This document shows, piece by piece, positions 26,354 through 35,907 of a DNA stretch of 64,000 nt. The stretch spans positions 31,953 through 95,952 of the forward strand of contig CAYZGU010000020.1 of assembly GCA_964478165.1 (NCBI GenBank), read 5' to 3'. Both the position numbers and the translations under genes were made by a program. This DNA comes from CAYZGU01 sp964478165 (GTDB lineage: Bacteria; Poribacteria; WGA-4E; JAJDTR01). The notes beneath the pieces are model-generated. The model had not been told where the DNA came from. It made no database searches and saw nothing but the letters and a program-made list of their open reading frames with translations. Each line of letters begins with the position of its first letter. The stretch's first letter is position 1.

Positions 26354-27372
26354 TGCATATCCTCGTCGACAAAGAATGCGGCTGTTTCATCAACAAATTG
26401 TTTCGCGGCGTCGCAAGCTGACTTTATTTCTGCGAGATTCGGACCATGACGAGCGAATTTCACTAGGTCGCAGTTCGTGAGAAATTCGCTTAGTAAGGTT
26501 TTATGCTCGTTTTTTAGATTGCTTTCACTGGCAGCGACTACTAGGAACTCCTCTGTTGTCATCTCAGGCGCTTTCAACTCGAACTGGTTTTCCAAATAAG
26601 ATCGTATCGTGTCTGATATACCAACATAGTATTCTTCAATCTGTTTCCGTTCAATGAGCTGTAACGCATTTAGCGCTTCTAAACGTTCATACGCAATCTC
26701 ATGCGCAGGTCTTGCAACGGGCTCGTCTTCTGGTAGTTTGCGTCTCCTAAAATAGCGGATTGCGACAATTGCTGTAGCAAGGAGAACGGCTGCAACAACT
26801 AGGTATAGAATTAAGCTTCGATAGCTGCCGGGTAAGTCAGTCGGAGGTGAAATGTCTTTAATCTCCCCTGAACTGTCCTCCGATAAGACACTTTTAACTT
26901 CAACCTTAATTTCTTTTCCTTCAATATCATGCGTGGTTCCGGTGGCGTCAGTATAGCGAATCAGCGGAGCAGGAATCGTATAAGTTCCTGTGGTGTATAT
27001 GTCCAGAAGATACCACTGTTCAAGTACCGAATTTCCCTTTCGCATCTTTGGTTCGGTTCTACCGAAGTCCCTGATCTCGAAGCCTCCCAAATTCTCACCG
27101 AGTTCCGGGAGTTCAATTTCTAGTGTGGAAACTGCGTCTACCGTGATCTTGTATCTGAGTTTGTCACCAATGCTGATCTCAGTTCTGTCAACCTGTGTTT
27201 TGACGACAATGACGTCATCCAACGCCGCTTGGGCCCAAGAGGCCGAACTAAGCATCCCAGGATTTAGACTTAGTAGGAGAGCAATTATTGTGATGTACAA
27301 TCGGTGGATTGCATGCAGCCTGTGAGGATTCATGTTTTGGGACACGGCCCTTCTAGCCAAACGTGTTATCAT
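26350..27372 (-). CDS. BatD-like Ig domain / DUF4381-type membrane protein
   Basis: 340 residues: signal peptide (ending SWAQA, about 49), a BatD-like Ig domain (VVKTQVDRTEISIGDKLRYKI, then PAPLIRYTDATG), one transmembrane helix (about 185-205) and a cytoplasmic helical domain of DUF4381 type (EIAYERLEALNALQLIERKQIEEYYVGISDTIRSYLE). In many MoxR-VWA clusters such a protein lies between DUF58 and BatA, as here. ATG 27372 has AGGAAG nine bases upstream. Confidence 0.8.
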   Translation of the reverse strand: MITRLARRAVSQNMNPHRLHAIHRLYITIIALLLSLNPGMLSSASWAQAALDDVIVVKTQVDRTEISIGDKLRYKITVDAVSTLEIELPELGENLGGFEIRDFGRTEPKMRKGNSVLEQWYLLDIYTTGTYTIPAPLIRYTDATGTTHDIEGKEIKVEVKSVLSEDSSGEIKDISPPTDLPGSYRSLILYLVVAAVLLATAIVAIRYFRRRKLPEDEPVARPAHEIAYERLEALNALQLIERKQIEEYYVGISDTIRSYLENQFELKAPEMTTEEFLVVAASESNLKNEHKTLLSEFLTNCDLVKFARHGPNLAEIKSACDAAKQFVDETAAFFVDEDMQ

Positions 27373-27512
27373 TAATTTCTACTTCCTGATGTTCCAACAT
27401 GCGCTTAAGAAGGCCTTCTGCCGTTTTTCCGCATTAAAATGACGATAATCAGATTCCACCTTCCTTTCAACTTCGGTGCATATTATTTTTCTTCCACCAA
27501 CCTAACCTCCTA

Positions 27513-28394
27513 TCAGTATGAGCGTCGTTTTTCCCGCATGCGAAAAAACTTCATTAGAGGTTCGCTGTAAGGTCGATCTGTAAAGACATCAATCGCATCG
27601 ACATTTGTAGAACGAAGGAGGCGTTGTCTCTTTTCTATTGTTTTTTTGGCACGCTGCTTATATTCCGCTCTGACTCGCCTGAGAGTTGTGTCCACAACTA
27701 TTTCCGCGCCCGTTTCGGCGTCTGCTAAGGCCAACATGCCGACTTTTGGCAATTCTAGCTCTCGTGGGTCATTAATCGTTATAGCAACGATGTCGTGGCG
27801 TTTGTTCGTCATTCTCAATGCCGACTCGTAATTCGTTGCCATGAAGTCTGATATGAGGAACGTCACAGTCCGACGAGTGGTGACGCGATTAAGATAATCT
27901 AGTGCTGCGGTGATGTTTGTGCCCTCGCCATGAGATTCAAACGAAAGAGCTTTGCTTATGACGTGAAGCACATGACGCCGTCCTTTTTTTGGTGGGATAC
28001 ATTTTTCGATGCGGTCGGAAAAAATAATCAGTCCGACTTTGTCATTGCTCTTGATGGCGGAAAAAGCGAGTACTGCGCATAATTCGGCAGTAAGTTCAGC
28101 CTTAAGTTGCTTGACCGAGCCAAACCGGGAGGAAGAACTGGCATCAATAACGAGCATTACGGTGAGCTCACGTTCTTCGACGAACTTTTTGAGAAAAGGG
28201 CGTCCCATACGAGCCGTCACATTCCAATCAATCGACCGTATGTCATCACCTGGTTGATATTCACGGACTTCGTCAAACTCAATGCCCTGTCCTTTGAAGA
28301 CGCTTTCATATTGTCCTGTTAAGACGTCGTTGACCATGTGGCGGGCATGGAGGTGAATCTTTCGCACTTTCTTGAGAATCTCTTCCGGTATCAT
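27513..28394 (-). CDS. DUF58 domain protein
   Basis: 293 residues with the DUF58 signature REYQPGDDIRSIDWNVTAR (about 44-62), a VWA-like core (MLVIDASSSSRFGS, VGLIIFSDRIEKCIPPKKG) and no membrane helix. DUF58 proteins are encoded beside MoxR ATPases and are thought to be their substrates or adaptors. It begins one base after the moxR stop, so the two are coupled. About 140 bp separate it from the next gene. Confidence 0.92.
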   Translation of the reverse strand: MIPEEILKKVRKIHLHARHMVNDVLTGQYESVFKGQGIEFDEVREYQPGDDIRSIDWNVTARMGRPFLKKFVEERELTVMLVIDASSSSRFGSVKQLKAELTAELCAVLAFSAIKSNDKVGLIIFSDRIEKCIPPKKGRRHVLHVISKALSFESHGEGTNITAALDYLNRVTTRRTVTFLISDFMATNYESALRMTNKRHDIVAITINDPRELELPKVGMLALADAETGAEIVVDTTLRRVRAEYKQRAKKTIEKRQRLLRSTNVDAIDVFTDRPYSEPLMKFFRMREKRRSY

Positions 28395-28395
28395 T

Positions 28396-29391
28396 TTACG
28401 GGACTTCTACCTCATCGAAAATCCTTGACACGATAGTCTCGGGAGACATTTCTTCAGCCTCTGCTTCATAGGTGATGATGACACGATGCCGCAATACGTC
28501 CAATCCGATTGATTTGACATCTTGGGGCGTTACATAACCTCGACCTTGGATGAAGGCGTATGCTTTGGCGGCAAGTGTAAGAAAAATGGTCGCACGAGGC
28601 GATGCCCCATATTCGATAAATCGTCTGAGGTCTTTTATGTTTTCATAGGCCTCTGGTGTGCGCGTAGCAAACACCAAATCAATGATGTAATTCTTAATCT
28701 TTTCATCAAGATAGATTTCATCCACAACGCTTCTAGCGGATAAGATGTCCTCTGGTGAGATGACCGGTCGAATCTGTGGATTGTTGCTTGTAGCCGACAT
28801 GCGGTCCAGAATCTGACGTTCGTCCTGGCGACTTGGGTAGTCGACTTGGACTTTGAGCATGAAACGATCTACCTGTGCTTCTGGAAGTGGATAGGTGCCT
28901 TCTTGTTCAATGGGATTTTGTGTGGCAAGTACGAGAAATGGCTCCTCGAGTGGAAACGTCTCTTCGCCAATTGTCACCTGTCTTTCCTGCATGGCTTCCA
29001 AGAGGGCGCTTTGTACCTTTGCCGGGGCGCGGTTGATCTCGTCTGCCAGCACAATGTTGGCGAATATTGGTCCCTTCTTCGTGATGAAAGTTCCGTCTTT
29101 CGGGTTAAAAACGAGTGTTCCGATTAAGTCCGCAGGTAGAAGATCTGGCGTAAACTGAAGGCGTTGGAACTTGGTTTGAATCGCGTCCGATATTGTTCTG
29201 ACAGACAGGGTTTTGGCGAGTCCTGGTACTCCTTCCAAGAGCACGTGTCCGTTGGCCAGAATTCCAACTAAGAGGCGTTCGATTAGCTGGTCTTGGCCAA
29301 CGATAACCTTTTCAATCTCGCCTCGAATACGACTAACAAAAACACTTTCTTGTCTAACTTTTTCATTAATTGCTGTTATGCCTGTGTCCAT
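28396..29391 (-). CDS. moxR: MoxR-family AAA+ ATPase
   Basis: 331 residues. Walker A is GVPGLAKT, Walker B is VLADEINRAP, sensor 1 is LATQNPIEQEGTYPLPEAQ and sensor 2 includes GASPRA, all diagnostic of MoxR. These ATPases act as chaperones for VWA-protein complexes. ATG 29391 has GAGGAAG seven bases upstream; an upstream TTG at 29421 is less likely. It is the first gene of the Bat cluster. Confidence 0.95.
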   Translation of the reverse strand: MDTGITAINEKVRQESVFVSRIRGEIEKVIVGQDQLIERLLVGILANGHVLLEGVPGLAKTLSVRTISDAIQTKFQRLQFTPDLLPADLIGTLVFNPKDGTFITKKGPIFANIVLADEINRAPAKVQSALLEAMQERQVTIGEETFPLEEPFLVLATQNPIEQEGTYPLPEAQVDRFMLKVQVDYPSRQDERQILDRMSATSNNPQIRPVISPEDILSARSVVDEIYLDEKIKNYIIDLVFATRTPEAYENIKDLRRFIEYGASPRATIFLTLAAKAYAFIQGRGYVTPQDVKSIGLDVLRHRVIITYEAEAEEMSPETIVSRIFDEVEVP

Positions 29392-29899
29392 ACATTTGCT
29401 TCCTCGCTCTAATTTGTCCAAGTTCTTGTTGGAAATTCAGTTCGTTAAATCGAAAACCAAGTGTGGTTATTGAAGTTGCAGGAATGCATGGATTCTAGCG
29501 CAACGGTGCGAAAAGGCACCGTTGCGCGGTGCTCGAACCATTTAAAAGTCGTCTGAGATCGGTCCCAATAGTCAACCAACGTGATGACTACAATCAATGT
29601 CGACAACGGACCATGAACTTGGTAATTATCACATGTTTGCTAGTGGAAAAAGGTCAGTCACACTTATGAAAAACACTACGAGTGCGTTGAGAGTACGGTA
29701 TTGTATTGATGCTGTTACTACCTGCATGTGATGCGCGCCTGTATTTCGAGGCCGCGGCAAAATAGTCGTTGGGAATCCATTCTATTGGCTCTTTGATGTG
29801 ACGCGCAGTAAAAGATGTGAAAGGATTTGCGGTGTTGTCGATAATCAATTCTATGCTTTAATGCGCGTTAGTTTCACACCCCCAGAACCAGATTAGGTT
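29392..29899. other. Intergenic region upstream of moxR
   Basis: About 500 bases between prmA and moxR, both on the minus strand. Besides the 12 bp hairpin at 29498-29527 nothing gene-like was seen. The moxR promoter should lie here. Confidence 0.45.
29498..29527. other. Perfect 12 bp hairpin
   Basis: GCGCAACGGTGC (29498-29509) and GCACCGTTGCGC (29516-29527) enclose a six-base loop GAAAAG. No T-run follows on either strand. It could be a processed 3' end of the prmA transcript or a protein-binding palindrome upstream of moxR. Confidence 0.6.
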
Positions 29900-30802
29900 T
29901 CATGAATGTGGATTTTTGCGTTTATTGCGTAATCTTGCCCTAAGTCCTATCCAGTCTGCGTCGTTTACTACGTCGACAGTTTGGAATTCATGTGCATTTA
30001 GTGCCTTTTCAATCTGTTTGGATTCCTTCTTCATTATTCCTGATAAAATAATCTCACCAGTCGGCTTCAGGAAATTCACCATTTCTGGGATCATTGGGAG
30101 TAGGACCTTCGTTAAAATATTAGAGACGATAAGATTATATCTACAGTCAAGGGGTTTAAGACCTTCGCCGGTCTGGAGGCGCACAATCGTCTGAACACCA
30201 TTGAGGCGAATATTATTCAGTGCTGTCGGAAAAGTGGCGTCATCCGAATCAATAGCATCAATGTGCCCCGCACCGAGTTTGGCAGCTGTTATGGACAAAA
30301 TGCCAGAACCCGTGCCAATGTCCGCGACCAGTTCATTTCCTTTAATTGTCTTTTCAAGTAAAATCATGGACAAGCGTGTTGTCGGATGCTGTCCCGTACC
30401 AAATGCCATCCCTGGATCCAATTGGATTGAAATATCAGAGGGTTCTCTAGCCATTTCTGTCCAGGTCGGAGCAACGGTGATGCGCTTGCCAATTTTTTGG
30501 ATCGGAAATCCTGAACGCCATTTCTCGGACCAATCTGTGTTCTTAATGGCGGCAAGGGAAACAGCTGCTGGTTCCGATGATAGCCCCCACTGTGGGAGTT
30601 GTTCAAGAAATTGTTGAATCTTGCGTACGCGGTCTCCGACTAGATCGTCCATCGGGAAGTAGGAGACAAGGCTGACGCATCGTGAGGAATCGGTGTGGTT
30701 GTCTTGGAGTACGATTCCAATGCTGTTCAAAGCGAAAAGTTGGTTTGCGACCGCTTCCGAGGCTTCTTCAGAAGTTGTTACCGTGACTTGTGCCCATTTC
30801 AT
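29900..30802 (-). CDS. prmA: Ribosomal protein L11 methyltransferase PrmA
   Basis: A SAM-dependent enzyme that methylates ribosomal protein L11. The N-terminal substrate domain begins MKWAQVTVTTSEEASEAV; the linker has KNTDWSEKWR; the catalytic block LDPGMAFGTGQHPTTRL leads to the SAM site ADIGTGSGILSITAAKLGA and the NPF-like loop VSNILTKVL. ATG 30802 matches the family start; a TTG at 30817 opens the frame. It follows dnaJ by about 80 bp, the widespread dnaK-dnaJ-prmA order. Confidence 0.93.
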   Translation of the reverse strand: MKWAQVTVTTSEEASEAVANQLFALNSIGIVLQDNHTDSSRCVSLVSYFPMDDLVGDRVRKIQQFLEQLPQWGLSSEPAAVSLAAIKNTDWSEKWRSGFPIQKIGKRITVAPTWTEMAREPSDISIQLDPGMAFGTGQHPTTRLSMILLEKTIKGNELVADIGTGSGILSITAAKLGAGHIDAIDSDDATFPTALNNIRLNGVQTIVRLQTGEGLKPLDCRYNLIVSNILTKVLLPMIPEMVNFLKPTGEIILSGIMKKESKQIEKALNAHEFQTVDVVNDADWIGLRARLRNKRKNPHS

Positions 30803-30882
30803 TTCTTGAGTGTGCAAAAGTAGTCTTTCGCAGAAAAACTGGAGATGAAACGATTTAGCTTCAGAGCTACAGCCGTCTGTCC

Positions 30883-32034
30883 TTATTTGTGATCGCTGTC
30901 TTCGTCATGATTACGGTGAAATAGCTTATCACCTAGTTTGTCAAAGAAACCATCGTTTCCATCCTCAAGACTTTCGCCGCGGAGTTGTGCAAACTCTACT
31001 AGAATTTCTTTCTCTCGCGGCGCCAATCTGGTAGGGGTCTGGATTCGAACCTCGACGACGAGGTCGCCAGCGCCATAGTGATTATAGTAAGGAACGCCCT
31101 TGCCACGTAGTCGAAACTGTTGCCCATACTGCGTTTCTGGCGGGATCGTTAATATCTCTGTTCCGTCAATTGTTGTAACCTCTGTTTGTCCGCCCAGTGC
31201 TGCTTGAATAAAGGAAATTTTAGTTGATGTTATTAAATTATTTTCCTCGCGTGTGAAGGTGCTGTGTGGTATGACATGAATTACAACGAAGAGATCTCCT
31301 GGAGGGCCCCCACTGTTTCCAGCCTCGCCTTCACCTCGCATCTGAATTTTGAATCCGGCATCAACCCCTTTAGGAATTCCGACTTTAATCTTTCGAGTTG
31401 CTCGACTGACCCCGCGTCCGTTACATGCCCCACAAGGATGGGGTATAATACGACCTTCCCCGCGGCAACGCCCACACGTCCGTGACATCGTGAGAAATCC
31501 TTGAGAGTGCGTAACTTGTCCACGCCCATGACAGTCTGGACAAGTTTCAAGTCGTGATTCGGGTTCTGCCCCATTTCCATGGCACCTTGTGCATGTTTCG
31601 AGCCGGGGGACTTCGATCGTGACTGTTTTGCCTCGAATGACATCTTCAAGAGAAATCTCGAGGTCGTATTGGAGACTACGCCCTCGCTTTGGACCGGATT
31701 GTCCTCGAGAACTTCCAAATCCAAAGACATCGCCAAGATCTCCGAAAAGATCGCCGACAATATCCTCAAAGTTGCCAAAATCCGCACCAGCACCGCCTGC
31801 GGGTCCCTGAAGACCGGCGTGACCATATCGGTCATAGCGAGCGCGCTTTTCGGAATCTCGCAGAACCTCGTATGCTTCAGTTGCTTCTTTAAAGCTTTCT
31901 TCAGCTTCCTCGTTACCCGGGTTTTTGTCGGGATGATATTTGATGGCAAGCTTTCGGTAGGCTTTCTTGATTTCGTCCTCAGTCGTATTTCGACCAACAC
32001 TTAGTACTTCGTAGTAGTCGCGTTTTTCCGCCAT
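30883..32034 (-). CDS. dnaJ: Chaperone DnaJ
   Basis: 383-residue type I Hsp40. J domain with HPD (HPDKNPG), Gly/Phe-rich linker (about 75-110), four zinc-finger repeats (CTRCHGNG, CPDCHGRG, CGRCRGEG, CGACNGRG) and the C-terminal substrate domains. The unrelated-looking tail after 345 is acidic. It stimulates the DnaK ATPase and delivers unfolded clients. ATG 32034 is preceded by GGAAGGA. Third gene of grpE-dnaK-dnaJ. Confidence 0.97.
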   Translation of the reverse strand: MAEKRDYYEVLSVGRNTTEDEIKKAYRKLAIKYHPDKNPGNEEAEESFKEATEAYEVLRDSEKRARYDRYGHAGLQGPAGGAGADFGNFEDIVGDLFGDLGDVFGFGSSRGQSGPKRGRSLQYDLEISLEDVIRGKTVTIEVPRLETCTRCHGNGAEPESRLETCPDCHGRGQVTHSQGFLTMSRTCGRCRGEGRIIPHPCGACNGRGVSRATRKIKVGIPKGVDAGFKIQMRGEGEAGNSGGPPGDLFVVIHVIPHSTFTREENNLITSTKISFIQAALGGQTEVTTIDGTEILTIPPETQYGQQFRLRGKGVPYYNHYGAGDLVVEVRIQTPTRLAPREKEILVEFAQLRGESLEDGNDGFFDKLGDKLFHRNHDEDSDHK

Positions 32035-32082
32035 ACTGTGATTCCTTCCTACTTATCGGTGCGGATATAGTTTGGTCCAACA

Positions 32083-34020
32083 CTATTTCTTTTCTGATGG
32101 GGTTTCCGATTCATCATCAATCACCTGGCCTTTAACGTCAATGATAGTTTTGTTAGAACTGTCCTCTGACGCCGTGCTGTCTCTTCCTGTGTCCGGATTT
32201 GTAAAATTCTCGGTGCCGGCATGCGAATAAATGATCTCCGCCAATTTTTGAGAGGCATCTGTTAAGGCGTTAGTATCTGTCTCAATTCGAGTGATATCAT
32301 TTCCTTTCAGCGTATCTTTTAACGTTTCTAGCGCAGTTTCAGCGTGAATTCGGTCGGTTTTCGGAATCTTCTCACCATGTTCTTGTAATGACTCGTGGAC
32401 GCCGTGGATTAAAGAATTTGCCTTATTCCGAAGTTCCGCTTCCTCCTTCTTTCGCTTGTCTTCCTCGGCATTGATTTCAGCATCCTTGACCATCTGCTCT
32501 ACCTCGGTGGCTGACAAACCGCTTGCGCATTCGATACGAATTTTCTGTTCATGGCCGGTCTCCACGTCTTTTGCCGAGACGTGGGTAATACCGTTTGCAT
32601 CGATATCAAAATTCACTTCGATCTGTGGTACACCCCGCGGTGCGGGTGGGATACCAACCAGTTCGAATCTTCCAAGTGTTCGATTATCCACAGCCATGTT
32701 ACGTTCGCCCTGGAGTATGTGTATGCCGACAGCTGTTTGGTTGTGAGCAGCTGTTGAGAACGTTTGGCTTTTTTGGGTTGGTATGGTTGTGTTGCGCTCA
32801 ATTAATTGTGTGAAGACACCTCCTAGAGTTTCAATGCCAAGTGAAAGTGGTGATACGTCAAGGAGTAGGACATCAGCTACACTCTCATCACCACCTAAAA
32901 CAGCTGCCTGTATGGCCGCTCCTATTGCCACAACTTCGTCTGGATTAACGCCTTTATGTGGTTCTTTGCCGAAGAATGTCTGCACTGTTTCCTGTACTTT
33001 TGGCATACGAGTTTGTCCGCCAACTAATACAATCTCATCGATTTCGTTTGGATTGAATGCCGCGTCATTTAGCGCTTGCCGACAAGGTTCGATTGTTCTT
33101 TCAACGAGATTGAGCGTGAGTTGTTCGAGTTTGGCTCTCGTAAGCGTGAGATTTAGGTGTTTGGGACCACTTGCGTCGGCGGTAATGAAAGGTAGATTTA
33201 TCACAGACTGTAGTGCGGTAGATAACTCGCATTTAGTTCTTTCAGCACATTCTTTCAAGCGTTGTAATGACATAGGGTCTTGGCGAAGATCGATGCCGTT
33301 TTCATCGAGAAATGTCTGAGCCATCCAACCTACAATCTGTTGATCGAAATCATCACCGCCCAGATGCGTATCGCCGTTCGTGCTTTTTACTTCAAAAACG
33401 CCGTCCCCAATCTCAAGAATAGAGATGTCGAAGGTACCGCCCCCTAAATCGTAAACTGCAACCTTTTCTTCCTTCTTGCTTTCGAGCCCGTAGGCAAGTG
33501 AAGCAGCCGTTGGTTCATTAATGATTCGGAGGACTTCTAGACCAGCGATTCGACCGGCATCCTTAGTTGCTTGGCGTTGGGAATCGTTAAAGTATGCGGG
33601 AACGGTGATGACTGCCTGGGTTACAGTTTCACTGAGATAAGATTCTGCCGTGTCTCGCATTTTTCGCAATACCATTGCTGAAATTTCCGGTGGGGTAAAC
33701 GCCTTGTCAGTGACTCTAATCTGTGCTTCTCCATTAGAGCCTGCTTCGACCTTGTATGGAATGTTTAGCCTCTCTTGCGAAACCTCCTCGTAACGACGGC
33801 CCATGAAACGTTTTACCGACGACACTGTACTATCTGGGTTTGCCACGGCCTGGTTTTTTGCTACTTCTCCGACGATGCGTTCGTTGCCTTTGGTAAAAGC
33901 GACGACAGATGGTGTCGTACGATTTCCCTCAGTATTCTCGATGACTTTTGGATCTCTGCCTTCGAGAATTGCTACGCAGGAATTCGTCGTTCCGAGGTCA
34001 ATTCCAACCACTTTACCCAT
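32083..34020 (-). CDS. dnaK: Chaperone DnaK (Hsp70)
   Basis: 645 residues from ATG 34020, which has AAGGAGG nine bases upstream; the frame is open to 34074 within grpE. The ATPase domain starts MGKVVGIDLGTTNSC and has AVYDLGGGTFDISILE and VLVGGQTRMPKVQ. The substrate domain contains LLDVSPLSLGIETLGGVFT and GVPQIEVNFDIDANGI. The C-terminal tail is extended and acidic. The start overlaps the grpE stop by eight bases. No CIRCE element or hrcA was seen upstream, so control is by another route. Confidence 0.97.
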   Translation of the reverse strand: MGKVVGIDLGTTNSCVAILEGRDPKVIENTEGNRTTPSVVAFTKGNERIVGEVAKNQAVANPDSTVSSVKRFMGRRYEEVSQERLNIPYKVEAGSNGEAQIRVTDKAFTPPEISAMVLRKMRDTAESYLSETVTQAVITVPAYFNDSQRQATKDAGRIAGLEVLRIINEPTAASLAYGLESKKEEKVAVYDLGGGTFDISILEIGDGVFEVKSTNGDTHLGGDDFDQQIVGWMAQTFLDENGIDLRQDPMSLQRLKECAERTKCELSTALQSVINLPFITADASGPKHLNLTLTRAKLEQLTLNLVERTIEPCRQALNDAAFNPNEIDEIVLVGGQTRMPKVQETVQTFFGKEPHKGVNPDEVVAIGAAIQAAVLGGDESVADVLLLDVSPLSLGIETLGGVFTQLIERNTTIPTQKSQTFSTAAHNQTAVGIHILQGERNMAVDNRTLGRFELVGIPPAPRGVPQIEVNFDIDANGITHVSAKDVETGHEQKIRIECASGLSATEVEQMVKDAEINAEEDKRKKEEAELRNKANSLIHGVHESLQEHGEKIPKTDRIHAETALETLKDTLKGNDITRIETDTNALTDASQKLAEIIYSHAGTENFTNPDTGRDSTASEDSSNKTIIDVKGQVIDDESETPSEKK

Positions 34021-34747
34021 TGTCGATCGCCTCCTTTTTGTCCGAATCTGGGAAAGATTCAGACTGTTCTTCATGGGGCGTTGATTCCGATTCCTCCTCA
34101 GGCTTTCCCTTTGAAACAGAAACCATTGAGGGACGAATTATGCGATCGTGTAAGGTATATCCACGCTGGAATTCTGCGATGACAGCGTTTTCTGCAACAT
34201 CATCGGACTCGATGTGCATAATTGCTTCATGGCGGGTGGGATCGAAGTTCTGACCTACTGCTTCAATTGGCAAAACGTTGCGTTTTTGGAATGCATCAAG
34301 TAGTTGCTTCTGGATAAGTTGGATGCCTTCACTTAGAGCATTAAAATCTTTCGATTCGTTTGTTGATTCAATCGCTCTTTCAACGCTATCGACGATTGGG
34401 ACAATGTCCTTGATTATCCCCTCAATTGCATACTTTGAAAACTCCTCCTTACTGCGTTCAGCACGTTTCTTTGCGTTTTCATACTCTGCGACGGTGCGTA
34501 ACATCTGATCGTATTTTTCCGCATAATCCGCTTTCAATCGCGAAAACTCTTCTTCGAGAGATGTTTTGGGTTCAGTTTCGGTAGTTTCGTCTGCGTCATC
34601 GAGTGCGGTTGCCTCGTTCTTTTGTTCTTTCTCTGATGTGTTGCCTTTCTCGCTTTGAGGTACGTTGTCTTCCGGTGGCGTTGTTTTGGCCGAGGTGTCA
34701 TCCGAGGCTTCTTCAGTTTCCAGGTTGGTTTCTTTGTCCTCCGACAT
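34013..34747 (-). CDS. grpE: Nucleotide exchange factor GrpE
   Basis: 244 residues. A long acidic, low-complexity N-terminus (1-80) precedes the coiled-coil and beta domain: LKADYAEKYDQMLRTVAEYENAKKRAERSKEE, then DIVPIVDSVERAIE and NFDPTRHEAIMHIESDDV with GYTLHDRIIRPSMVSVSKG. GrpE releases ADP from DnaK. ATG 34747 has AAGGAG six bases upstream. First gene of the heat-shock operon; the tail after 220 is Glu/Ser-rich. Confidence 0.95.
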   Translation of the reverse strand: MSEDKETNLETEEASDDTSAKTTPPEDNVPQSEKGNTSEKEQKNEATALDDADETTETEPKTSLEEEFSRLKADYAEKYDQMLRTVAEYENAKKRAERSKEEFSKYAIEGIIKDIVPIVDSVERAIESTNESKDFNALSEGIQLIQKQLLDAFQKRNVLPIEAVGQNFDPTRHEAIMHIESDDVAENAVIAEFQRGYTLHDRIIRPSMVSVSKGKPEEESESTPHEEQSESFPDSDKKEAIDNG

Positions 34748-35907
34748 GTGTATCTCCTTAATTAGAAAGTATGTTCAAAAATCTGGTTCATGAATTGAGC
34801 TTTGAAGCTGACAGAAGGGATTCTTCGCACGTGATGCGTCTGAATTATTCCAATGGCTACGGCTTCCAGCACATCACAGTGGATGGAATCTCATTAATGC
34901 CGAACTCCAAATATTCCAATGTCCAAGCATCTGTTCTTGTTGTCGATTGGTGCTTAGAAAATTAGATGTTGCCTGCCGAGCAAAAGTAAACCAGGAATCT
35001 GGTCTATGTGTTCGTAATGCCGAAAAAAGTGGCTTTGCTCCATATCTCAAGAATCTCAAGAACTCTTGCTGAAGATGTGAGACGGTTCGTTGCGATAGGT
35101 GTGAATCTTTAGACGCAAAAATATATCGCGAGTGAATGCGCTTCTGCCGAATGAGTGAAGTGATTGTCGAATCTTACTCTTAAGTTCTCCACTATCTTGC
35201 GAACAGTTCTGTACCCGTTTGATTTGCAGTTTGACCAGTTTTCAAGTCCTCGTATCTGATACATATGTTGGTCCGAAAACCCTTTACTACTTGGCCAAAC
35301 GTAATCCTTCGGAGTTCCTATGCCATTAAAAGGACATAGAGCACTACGCCTTAATGCCTTTGGACGTTATCTTTGTTGCACCTGTTCTAGGTTACGTAGA
35401 ATACTAGCATAAAGACTGGAACTGAGATGGTGGCGACACTATATTAGATTCCGGGCGCTCTTCCGTATGATGTTGTAATAATGTTTGGACGAGTTCTGTC
35501 GAGCGAGGTGCATGTGTCTCGGCCTGTCGTGTTCCTTTGTTGCCTAGTTGCTGAGTGCAAATGATGGTGTCGACAAACTCGTGATAGCCAATTTTTCATG
35601 GCACGCGTTTCGCGGTGCGTGAGTGTGAATGGCATAATTAAGCTGTTCCAAATCTGCAAGCGTTCTACAAATTGTCTCAGAATCGACCACGGCACGAAAT
35701 TGTATGCGTTTCAACTGGCTCATGCGCCTGATTACGGGAATACATCGTAACTTGTAGGACTTCACGCCTTCGAGAATACGATGTAACAACTGTTACGGTT
35801 GTGGTTCGTTTCGCGAAGATTAGCAGCCCTTGGTCCAGAACGTTTGGATAATCACGAAGAAAGTACCATGTCAAACTATGGTTGTCAAGCAAAAATCCAT
35901 GGTGTCA
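34748..35907. other. 1.16 kb region without an intact gene
   Basis: The longest gap in the window, between GGGP synthase and grpE. The part next to grpE should hold its promoter; no CIRCE repeat and no clear heat-shock promoter was recognised. A 9-base tandem repeat (ATCTCAAGA twice) lies near 35043-35062. The part near 35440-35892 looks like decayed coding sequence. Confidence 0.45.
35540..35892 (-). pseudogene. Possible decayed PIN-domain (VapC-like) gene
   Basis: No frame stays open, but overlapping minus-strand frames join into a PIN-like order: a start like MDFCLTTIV in one frame, LDNHSLTWYFLRDYPNVLD and TTVTVVTSYSRRREVL in another, then LLHRILEGVKSYKL and a distal THAPRNACHEKLAIT. VapC toxins show similar blocks in that order. 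At least two frameshifts would be needed and the key acidic residues are not all visible, so this is a weak, pattern-based suggestion. Confidence 0.2.

Noticed and set aside
31281..32000. 239-residue minus-strand ORF inside dnaJ
   Set aside because: Alternative frame of dnaJ; all DnaJ motifs are in the other frame.
34748..34900. CIRCE-type inverted repeat before grpE
   Set aside because: Looked for the 9-9-9 TTAGCACTC repeat; not present.
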